In this document: positions 1 to 8,361 of the stretch, piece by piece | Position numbering within the stretch: position 1 is the stretch's first letter | Layout: the number at the start of each line of letters is the position of its first letter | Origin: Pristionchus mayeri | Lineage: Eukaryota > Nematoda > Chromadorea > Rhabditida > Neodiplogasteridae | Assembly (NCBI GenBank): GCA_036245805.1 | Contig: BTRK01000003.1 | Coordinates: 5,394,001-5,458,000, forward strand | DNA length: 64,000 nucleotides | Direction of reading: 5' to 3' | The notes under the pieces: generated by a model | Database searches by the model: none | The model's input: only the letters and a program-made list of their open reading frames with translations | What the model was told of the DNA's origin: nothing | Made by a program: the position numbers and the translations under genes

Positions 1-1760
1 AGTTATATCAGATATTGATAATATTATAGTGTTATATTGTCCTAGAGAGAATATTTCGAAAAATAGAGGTCGTTGGTCCAAAAGCCGGCTTTTAGGAATT
101 TTCCGGTTTTGCATCTGGCTATAGTGTATTTCAGCTCCCAGATGAGCTAGAAAGTTGGCACTGGTCTTAAAATGTGCGGAAAATTATTTTCAGAAACTTT
201 TCTGATGAAAACTTTTCTGTAGGGAGTGAAATAAATTTATGGAAATCGAAAAACCGGTTTTCACACAACAAAATAAATATTTTCGATATCACGCAGGAAA
301 CTTTCAGTGGATTTTCTTTTCATAATTCGAAAGAAGAAGTCGACATGTATATTAGAAAAAAATATGGAGAGATTTTAAGGGCATATATGTCTCCCAATTT
401 TGGGTCGAACTGGGGCATGTCGTGAAATCACAGACATTTGTGTCAGTATTCAATCTTGGAATAGTTTCACAAATGAACAATCGACGTTTTAAGTCATTTT
501 AGGAATGGTGAAGAACTATGGAGCTGTAAAACACAGATTTTGAGTTACTCTGAAAAATCACTTTTTTCGGAAGTGCAATTTGCTAAGTTTGAGCGTCCGA
601 AACTTAGCAATCTCAATCCTGCGATGGCAATTTGAATGGGTGATTTGAAGTAGGCACCGATATGAGTAAGAGCTTGGAATACAGCCCAGATATGACTACT
701 ACAAAGTGTTGAATATATTACTGGAATATGCGATTTCGCGATGCTCTGAAAATAAAAAATTCCAAATAACCAATTTTTTTGGAGATCTTCAACCAGATTT
801 GCTCATCAAAAATATTTATGTATGAGAAAGAATCAGGAAAGAGCAATAACTCATACAATGGGCACTTTTTAAAATATCAGATGGGAGAGTGTCACGGAGG
901 AAAATTGAATTTCCTCATTTGAAACTCTGATTCTTCCTCATACATAAATATTTTTGATGAACAAATCTGGTTGAAGATCTCCAAAAAAATTGGTTATTTG
1001 GATTTTTTTATTTTTAGAGCATCGCGAAATCGCATATTCCAGTAATATATTCAGCACTTTGTAGTAGTCATATCGGGGCTTTATTCCAAGCTCTTACTCA
1101 TATCGGTGCCTACTTCAAATCACCCATTCAAATTGCCATCGCAGGATTGAGATTGCTAAGTTTCGGACGCTCAAACTTAGCAAATTGCACTTCCGAAAAA
1201 AGTGATTTTTCAGAGTAACTCAAAATCTGTGTTTTACAGCTCCATAGTTCTTCACCATTCCTAAAATGACTTAAAACGTCGATTGTTCATTTGTGAAACT
1301 ATCTAAGATTGAATACTGACTCAAATGTCTGTGATTTCACGACATGTCCCAGTTCGACCCAAAATTGGGAGACATATATACCCTTAAAATCTCTCCATAT
1401 TTTTTTCTAATATACATGTCGACTTCTTCTTTCGAATTATGAAAAGAAAATCCACTGAAAGTTTCCTGCGTGATATCGAAAATATTTATTTTGTTGTGTG
1501 AAAACCGGTTTTTCGATTTCCATAAATTTATTTCACTCCCTACAGAAAAGTTGTCAACAGCAAAGTTTCTGGAAATAATTTTCCGCACATTTTAAGACCA
1601 GTGCCAACTTTCTAGCTCATCTGGGAGCTGAAATACGCTATATCCAGATGCAAAACCGGAAAATTCCTAAAAGCCGGCTTTTGGACCAACGACCTCTATT
1701 TTTCGAAATATTCTCTCTAGGACAATATAACACTATAATATTATCAATATCTGATATAAC
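1..1760. repeat. Giant palindromic (foldback) element
   Basis: The left arm (about 1-837) is the reverse complement of the right arm (about 927-1760), with a spacer of roughly 90 bases. The first bases of the window (AGTTATATCAGATATTG) reappear inverted at 1744-1760. Matching 83-codon reading frames at 174-425 (plus) and 1337-1588 (minus) are simply the same sequence read in each arm. No transposase motif is visible. The element may extend left of the window, so its true terminus and target duplication cannot be seen. It resembles a large non-autonomous foldback or MITE-type element. Confidence 0.9.
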
Positions 1761-1815
1761 TTTTGGAAAAATCTTCCTGGCTACCTCCACTGACTCGTGA
1801 TACCCGTGGTATGTA

Positions 1816-3056
1816 TTGGGGTGTCCGGAAAGTTCGTATAATGCTTCGGAAAAAAATCAGTTCGCGATCAAATGCAGTGATTGCGCAATCTGTTTGTCAA
1901 CAATGTATTGCATCATTCTGACGTTGAGTAGTGAGAGGATTTAATCAGCCTCCTAGTTGCTACATTGATTCTTGTGATGGACTCCCATCTCTACCTCCGA
2001 GCAGTTTTACTTCATTACTACCGTCTTGGCCGATCCGTGAAGGAGGGCCACTCTGCCTTGGCCCAGTCGGAAGGAGCTGACGCCCCCTCCATACCCTTCT
2101 GCTATAAGTGGTTCTCCCGCTTCAAGAAAGGGGAGTTTGGTCTCGATGATCAACCCCGCTCTGGACGCCCTCCCTCCCTCGATCAGCATCTCGTTCTCCG
2201 CACACTGAAGCGCAAGCCCTTGGCCAGTGTGCGTGAGTTGAAGAAGGATACTGGCACTCCCAGATCAACGGTGTCCAATATCCTCCATCGATCTGGGAAG
2301 AAGCCGAAACTCCCACAAGTGATTCCCCATGACCTCTCCCCGAACAGCTGAAAAATCGTGTTCAAGTCTGTCGGGAATTATTCCATCGTAGATCCAATCT
2401 TCGATGGGTCAATTCCATCATCGCTACAGATGAGAAGTGGATCACGTACGATAACCCTGTGAGGAGACTGCAATGGGTGGATGCAGATGAGAAGCCCACG
2501 CCCGTCCCGAAGAAGGAAGAGCACGGAAAGAAGGAACTCCTCTGCTTCTTCTTCTCAGTGCTCGGTCCCATCTACTGGGAGATCCTCGCCCCTGGCACCA
2601 GCATCAATGCCGACCTCTTCTCTGAACAACTGGAAGATGTCGCGATCAGAGTCCCTCCCAGACTCCTGAACCAGGGCAAAATTCTTCTTCTGATGTACAA
2701 TGCTCGCCCACATCGAGCGAAGATGACCCAGAAGAAAATGGACGAGCTGAAGATCGAGAGGATTCCCGATCCACCGTATTCCCCGGATCTCTCCCCATGC
2801 GACTACCACCGCTTCCGCTCTCTCTCTGAGTTCTGCAAAGGAAAGAAGTTCAAGAATCGAGATGAAGTTGTGAGGGCTTTCGTGAACTGGGCGATCTCGA
2901 AGAAACCCGCATTCTGGAAGAGAGGAATCGAGACCCTGCCCAATCGCTGGAGGGAGGTAGTGAGAAAGAAGGGGGCATACATTGGTCACTGATAATTGTA
3001 AAGCATTGAATAAAAAATAAAAACAAAAAATTATACGAACTTCCCGGACACCCCAA
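1816..3056 (+). mobile_element. Tc1/mariner-family transposon, copy 1 (defective)
   Basis: The element starts TTGGGGTGTCCGGAAAGTTC and ends with its inverted complement, flanked by TA at 1814-1815 and 3057-3058, the standard mariner target duplication. It belongs to the same family as copies at 21552-22795 and 47605-48831. It carries a broken transposase. One TIR mismatch (CTTCCCGGAC in place of CTTTCCGGAC) is visible at the right end. Confidence 0.95.
1977..2992 (+). pseudogene. Mariner transposase, frameshifted and catalytically mutated
   Basis: This is a DD34D mariner transposase of about 340 codons. The N-terminal helix-turn-helix half is open to about 2340. There a run of C is one base shorter than in the two sister copies, which shifts the frame. 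The second half is open in the new frame to 2992. The first catalytic Asp (TDEKW context) and the third (PCDYH) are present. The second, in the LLLMDNARPH motif of the sister copies, is replaced by Tyr at 2696 (LLLMYNARPH). The copy therefore has two independent lesions and cannot encode an active enzyme. Confidence 0.92.
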
Positions 3057-3257
3057 TAATAGAATCCGGCAGCTCTATAATGAATCACTTTATCCGAAGT
3101 TTTCCAGGAAGCATCAACTGAATCGCGAATAACCGACAGCTACTCAGAACGATATTTCCCGTGGCCATATTGTTTCCCACATTTTTCACAATGCTGTGTA
3201 ACACCCATATACCGTAACCATCACTACGGTACTAAAACTCACCGTAACCCACCGTAC

Positions 3258-3377
3258 CTTCCGATCCTTCTCGCAATTGCACAGGAATGTTCCATGCTGA
3301 CAGGCGTACACAAACTCGTGCATGTGAACGAGAAAACGAGCGTTGAATTGGACGGCGCGTGGGAATTGACGATGGTC
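3258..3377 (-). pseudogene. Isolated duplicate of a myotubularin exon
   Basis: This stretch matches the 120-base exon at 10826-10945 of the mtm-6-like gene from the first to the last base of the exon, with about five differences by eye. The reading frame is open (HRQFPRAVQFNARFL, then HGTFLCNCEKDRK). It is bounded by a good acceptor (CCTTCAG) and donor (GTACGG). The flanking intron sequence does not match that of the parent exon. One visible change is Gly to Cys in the conserved TFLGNC motif. It lies on the same strand about 5 kb beyond the parent gene's stop. No neighbouring myotubularin exons are present, so it is probably a gene fragment. An alternative terminal or exchangeable exon is not excluded. 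Confidence 0.8.
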
Positions 3378-3671
3378 CTGAAGGAATTCAAATATCAAAG
3401 AAGAGCGGGATAAGAAGGGAGCGTATCAGCTTATCCGCTCATCCGCAATCATTTTCACTGAAGAATACTCCAGGAGAATTTTGAACATCATTAATTTTTA
3501 AAATTTAAAATTGTTTGGGCCAGGTCACGCCAATCTTACGAAGAGGACACGGAAATATTTGGACCGATAAAAGAGAATGTGCAAAAGAGAAAGAATGATT
3601 TCGAAATGAGAGGGGTAGGACACGCTAATAATGTACAACTATGTTGCTGACCCTATCTTGCACTATTTGTA

Positions 3672-4563
3672 TTAGGTTGGTGCAAACTTTCTGACTATTT
3701 TCATGTTTGGACATTTTGACCTCCCCCCGTTGATTCAATTTTGCCAATCGACTTATGGTTTTTATCAGTTTATGGGGGCTTCCGAATAATTTTTAAATAA
3801 CACTATTCCGGGCCAATTCGATCGGTAACGATGGCAATATTCACAGTCAAAGTCTTCATTGTCCATATCTCGCCATACTTTTTAATTGCTCATAACTCCA
3901 AGGAGAAATGTGAGAACGGAAAAAGTGAGGGACTATTAAAAAGCCCAATTCAAGGGCATATTGCCACACTCTGTGCAAATTCATAAACACGAAATGCCCG
4001 CTTAAAATTTGGAGCAAAGTGATGAAAATTCTAATTTGAAATTTCATACTTTGAGTTTGCTAGCACTATATTCGTATAGATCGCGTAAGACAGCCCAAAT
4101 GTGGTTGATTATATTCTACCTACCAGCCTTAGTATACAGTTACATTTGCAATTGAATTCATTCATTGATGAGACATTTCGAAACCGCGATTCAGTCAATA
4201 GGGACGTCGAAATCAGCATTTTCTACTGTGTCTTTCTACTAACTCGCACTGAAGATCGGCTTTTTTCACGCTTAGCTGAACAAGCAACTCTTGCTCTACT
4301 ATTTGCATATTGGGCAAATTCAGCAGGTCACAAATAATCGAAAAATAGAGCTCAATCAAAAACACTGAAAAAAAGCCAATTTCCAGCATTTTTCTTATAC
4401 AATTATTTTCGCCTGCTCAGGAAACACTAGATCCAATACAATTATATTACGAAAGTCCACTATTAGTGAGTTCACTAAAACTATAGAGAAATTACAGACA
4501 ATCGAAATATACCAGCATAAATAACTAAAAAATAAATAGTCAGAAACTTTTGCACCAACCTAA
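3672..4563. mobile_element. Non-autonomous mariner-like element (MITE)
   Basis: Terminal inverted repeats of about 30 bases begin TTAGGTTGGTGCAAA and continue through TTTCTGACTATTT. They are flanked by TA at both ends (3670-3671 and 4564-4565). The terminal sequence resembles that of the MADE1/Hsmar1 type of mariner. The roughly 830-base interior has no transposase motif and only short, unconvincing reading frames. It is unrelated to the TTGGGGTGTCC mariner family elsewhere in the window. Confidence 0.85.
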
Positions 4564-4567
4564 TAAT

Positions 4568-4953
4568 ACTTTTTTTAAAGAAGGACTGCCAGCAAAGTTG
4601 AAATTTTGACGTTGTCATAACCATGACCGACCATTGTATAACCATAAGAGATTCTGAAAATTTCAAATGCGTATCTCCATTTTGAACCGAGTTATCAGTA
4701 GGTGGCAGCATGCCAAGGAGGGCTTGAAGGGAAGGGACGTGCGGGAATTCAAATATCTAGCAGATTTTTCAAAAACTGGTGGGATTCGAACCCGCAACCT
4801 TCCGACTACGCGGCGACTGCTTTACCACTGAGCTATGCGATCGACCTTTGCCTATTCTCTTAGCTCGCGTATGATCGTTCGATAATTGTCTAGGTCATGG
4901 TTATGACAGCGTCAAAAATTTAACTTTGTTGATACTCCTTCTTTAAGAACATT
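4568..4953. repeat. Inverted-repeat element carrying a tRNA-like core
   Basis: The left arm (about 4571-4645) and right arm (about 4888-4948) are inverted copies, sharing stretches such as GGTCATGGTTATGAC and TAAAGAAGGA. A tRNA-like sequence on the minus strand lies between them. This looks like a MITE-type element that contains a Pol III promoter-like segment. Confidence 0.7.
4779..4850 (-). other. tRNA-like sequence (tRNA pseudogene or SINE head)
   Basis: Read on the minus strand there is a good A box (TAGCTCAGTGG) and a consensus B box (GGTTCGAATCC) at tRNA-like spacing. The D and T arms are recognisable. The T stem has one C-A mismatch. The anticodon stem does not close with a T33-containing loop, and the 5' and 3' ends do not pair into an acceptor stem. 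It is therefore more likely a decayed tRNA or tRNA-derived element than a working tRNA gene. Confidence 0.6.
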
Positions 4954-5240
4954 GCATCAAAGAAATCAAAGTTGCTGGGGATAATAAGTGAGATATTCAA
5001 CGGTAGATTTTCATTACCATTTCAAAAATAAAGAACGTCAAATTATATTAGAAGGATCATTTTTTACAACAAAGAAACAGTAACGATATTCAGAGAATTC
5101 ACGCCAACTGATCACAATTATAATTGAGGATCTTTCTTAAAATAACAGCAACAAAAATAACAACAGGAAGGGCGAAAATAACAGACAGAAAGAGACCATA
5201 TAAATGTCCAATAGATAACTGATCAATCAGCATCATCAAG

Positions 5241-5510
5241 CTATGCTTTATAGACATCGATATAATCGTCCGTCTTCATTCCCAGTTTCTTCGGCGTGTC
5301 TTCATCATTGATTTCACGTCCCATGAAGAAGAAACGGAGTGAAGCAACAGCGACTCCGACTCTCACCGCGTACTCTCTCTTGATCTTTCCGCAGCTGCAC
5401 TTTTCTTGTCTCACTCGGAAGTGGACCTCGTGCAAGTCCTTTCCGACCACTCTCACAACGGTGAATTCATCATCCACAGTGTTAGCAGCAGCCTCAATGT
5501 TATCGCCCAT
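5241..5510 (-). CDS. SUMO-like protein lacking the C-terminal diglycine
   Basis: This is an 89-codon ORF without introns. From about residue 16 it reads as a SUMO beta-grasp fold: VRVVGKDLHEVHFRV, then a helix region ending REYAVRVGVAVASLRFFF, then GREINDEDTPKKLGM and DDYIDVYKA. This matches SUMO/SMO-1 closely, but the stop follows where SUMO continues with the QEQLGG-type tail. There is thus no diglycine for processing or conjugation. Cysteines at CSCGK replace part of the usual loop. A likely trans-splice acceptor (CAACACAG) ends 8 bases before the ATG. The coiled-coil gene lies just upstream on the same strand, so this may be a downstream operon gene. Alternatively a weaker acceptor (ACATTGAG) inside the ORF would fuse residues 7-89 in frame to that gene. 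Known diglycine-less SUMO-like domains act as non-covalent modules; that role here is inference. Confidence 0.8.
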   Translation of the reverse strand: MGDNIEAAANTVDDEFTVVRVVGKDLHEVHFRVRQEKCSCGKIKREYAVRVGVAVASLRFFFMGREINDEDTPKKLGMKTDDYIDVYKA

Positions 5511-5588
5511 TACTACACTGTGTTGTCATGAATAATTGTTCGAGAAAAATTCATTCAAATATTTAACAACGGAAGCATACTTTTTTTC

Positions 5589-7361
5589 TTATAAATTTAA
5601 AAACGAAGATACCTGTTGAGACACACTGAGATTGCCTTGAATGCTCTTCTCCGAGGTCTTCATATTGGAAACCTTCTTCTCTAATCCTGAAATAGTCTGC
5701 GTTCATTAGATTTTTAAAAAAATCCTAATGAGATGATTCTTGAAATCCTTTCACAAGCTTGTTTTGTAGGAACTAGAAATGGTCATTCGTTGTGAGGTAG
5801 CGATACCGAACTCTTCGAAAAACCGAAATCATGTGAGCGAGAGGCATAGCGGAATTACTACATCTCATCGAATTGCCATCGCTAGAAAGGACCAGTGGTC
5901 GAAATTAGATACAAAATTACATAACGTGCCCGGTAATTGGAATTCGTACTAGTGCAAAAGTAGAAAACGTACCCTTTTTTCATTATTTTTTTTGTTAAAA
6001 TTGTAAAAAATACCCAATTCCAACGATTTCATATTTAATTTTTAGAAAGTCCACTTTTCACATTTTTTGTGACCTATCCTTTCGACCACTGGAAAGGACA
6101 CACTTTTCTCTACGGCGATCTGCTTACGCAGCAGTTCCTCTCTCAGTTCACCGATGGCAACGTGCTTCTTCAGGAGCAGAATTTTGACCTTGGGGCAGCA
6201 CGCCCAGTCCATGTTCCCAAGATCCTGGAAGAAATTCGGGCCATATATTGACTCAATAAACATGCATGAGCAGTCATCTACCGTACCTTTCGGACTAGGT
6301 CGGATGAAAACTATGACGTCATGCCGCCTTTGATAGATGAAACTATGACGTCACTCTCAAAGGCAGCATGACGTTTCATCCAATCTACTGCCGTACCTTC
6401 TCCTCATCCTCGTCCACGTTCTTCGTCAGTTCCTTCACATTCTTCTCCGAAGGCACGGTAGAGTCTTCCCTCCGATTCAGTTGATCCATATGACGAACGA
6501 GATCCGATTGGGACTCAAAATACGATATCAGCTTGAAAACCATCAGATCTAACTGCTATCCTCACTCTCAATAAGAAATGAACACGTAATAAATTTATTT
6601 ACATATTTTAGGTGTGCAAATTCGTTTCGGCACTTCTTGGATATTTGACCCACTCCCCTCCCCGCACCTATCACTTCTCATTCTCTCCTCGTCAGAAAGG
6701 GGTTGTGCGACCGAAAATCAGGGAATAATACCTAGAAGGGAGTGAGGTAGAGGATAAAGGGGAGGGGTGGGCCAAATGTACAATTATGCCAAATATGCCT
6801 TCGTTTACTTTAGTCAAAATGCACAGGAATACCTTATCGTCATTCCATGGCGAGTCATCCTTTTCTTCCTTCACTCGTTCATCATTCACCACTGCAGTCT
6901 TCTCCCTCGACTTTCCCACACCAGTAACGGATTTGGCCTGAATAAATTTGAATGTATGCTACTATTTAAATCATTCACTTAGAAATATTAATTAGTAATA
7001 CAAATTTGCAATGTATTGCTGGATGAGACACTAGGTCGGATGAGAACTATGACGCCATGCCGCCTTTTATATATGACTAGTCCGGCCCCGTCCTAGCGGA
7101 GTATCTAGGTTTCGCAATCACTCATTTCGCAACTTGTTGACGCGCGATCTCTCTCCCTCCCAATTTCATAATCGCTTCGCAATCCGGACAGACGGACACT
7201 GCGCTTTATATATAGGTATAGATATATCAAGGGCCGAATGACTTCGTAGTTCTCATCCGACCCTGGAAGAGTACCTGGTCCTCCCCAGAAGATCGATTCG
7301 TTATCTCTTCTTTTCTCACATCCTTCTTCATGTTCTCCCCATCAACAGCAGACATCGTATT
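5589..7361 (-). CDS. Coiled-coil protein of unknown function (spliced)
   Basis: Five exons can be joined in one open frame: 7361-7275 (first ATG at 7355), 6937-6833, 6531-6397, 6224-6104 and 5686-5613. Splice phases agree and the sum is 172 codons. The protein is rich in Glu and Lys. Helical, heptad-like stretches include LLLKKHVAIGELREELLRK and the final EKRLEKKVSNMKTSEKS. I recognise no catalytic domain. The 3' end is uncertain. Reading through the last donor gives seven more residues and a stop near 5589. Splicing to the acceptor before the SUMO-like ATG gives a quick stop. A weak acceptor inside that ORF would instead give an in-frame C-terminal SUMO-like domain. A roughly 200-base MITE fills most of the last intron, and a short hairpin repeat sits in an earlier one. 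Confidence 0.6.
5893..6091. mobile_element. MITE, CAGTGGTCGAAA family, copy A
   Basis: This is about 200 bases bounded by CAGTGGTCGAAA and its inverted complement TTTCGACCACTG. Its reverse complement aligns along its whole length with 39025-39228, sharing GAAATCGTTG, TTTTTACAATTTTAACAAAAA and GTACGTTTTCTACTTTT. It has no coding capacity. It sits in an intron and ends 13 bases from a coding exon. Confidence 0.85.
6292..6376. repeat. Short hairpin repeat, CTAGGTCGGATGA family
   Basis: CTAGGTCGGATGAAAACTAT, a CATGCCGCCTTTGATA core and an imperfect inverted partner (CAAAGGCAGCATGACGTTTC) mark a degraded member of the family seen intact at 50520-50600. It lies in an intron of the coiled-coil gene. 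Confidence 0.7.
7031..7265. repeat. CTAGGTCGGATGA hairpin repeat split by another repeat
   Basis: The left half (7031-7075) and right half (about 7216-7265, ending CTCATCCGACC) belong to the hairpin family. Between them, about 7076-7215, is a different repeat beginning TAGTCCGGCCCCGTCCTAG and containing GGTTTCGCAATCACTC. That second repeat reappears at 63936-64000. The arrangement is a nested insertion. A further fragment of the first family (CCCATCCGACCTAGTG) is at about 7528-7544. Confidence 0.7.
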
Positions 7362-8361
7362 CTGAAAGGGCCCCTATTATCAATAGGGAATACAACAACT
7401 ATGCATTAGAATAATACCAAGTTATCATATCATATTTACGATAATAAAGCGTCGCGAAATTTTTGTAATGTGTTTGGTAGTTCCTTGATTCTTCTCCGAA
7501 GCATATATCAAAGACGACATCATAATTCCCATCCGACCTAGTGCAGTCAGGATCTTTACTCTCTTTTCATTTATTTTCTATTATAGAGATGTGCACATCT
7601 CAGCATCATTAACAGTACCAGCGAGCGATGATTCAACGCCGAAAAAACAATAAGCAAAGTCTTTTTTTTTGTAGCGAAATAAGAAAGAAAGGTCAGGGTA
7701 ATGGATTAATTGCGTTACGACAAAACATGGCGCCGAAAATATTGTATTAAGTGAATTTTATTGTATGTTTTACTAGCGAATGGAAAGATGGAATCGAGTA
7801 GGCAAACATTTTTTGAGAATGCAGCCAGGTTGCCAAACGCAAATGTCAGTGGTATCTTTATATCAAAATCTCAGCGCTCATCAAGACTGAATCGAGACTC
7901 CCACTAATGATGCAAAACGATCTGAACAAATGGCATGGATCTCTAACAGTCTTACGGTGAATAGTGTTGATAGCATACAAATGAGGAGCACTGTGACCCA
8001 GACAGAAGAGTAGAAGTAGGCGAAGATTCAACGCAGATATATAAATATATAAACAATTGAACGAAAAATAATTTATCAGCTCCTTACTCGTCTACTCTGC
8101 ATAATAAACAACATGTGAACAGCAGAAAGGCAACTCAACATTAGAGATTACGCACAAAACAAGTTATAAAGTTATACAATGGAATTAAAAAGAAACCCGG
8201 CAAAACAGGCATGAAGTGTAATGCAATGTGTCTAAAACAGATACAATACAAGCGATGATCTCAGGATATACATAAATACTCTATATGTAGCTCAAAGAAG
8301 TGAATAGAGGGTCGATAAAATCAATAATCTCTAAATTCGATATTCTGGCCTAGTGATGATG
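7362..8361. other. Intergenic region between coiled-coil gene and mtm-6-like gene
   Basis: AT-rich, with no exon I can support on either strand. A stretch at about 7795-7935 (containing CAAAATCTCAGCGCTCATCA) resembles 17222-17345, so it holds a fragment of a dispersed repeat. Both neighbours are on the minus strand. A promoter for the downstream gene would be expected here but no specific site is visible. Confidence 0.5.

Noticed and set aside
174..425. 83-codon ORF present in both arms of the first palindrome
   Set aside because: Its conservation is a by-product of the inverted repeat; no protein motif and no splice context.
2555..3088. 177-codon minus-strand ORF
   Set aside because: It is antisense to the mariner transposase; the same shadow recurs in the other copies.
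4779..4850. Functional tRNA gene on the minus strand
   Set aside because: A and B boxes are good, but the acceptor stem does not pair and the anticodon loop lacks a T33 in a closed stem, so I call it tRNA-like only.
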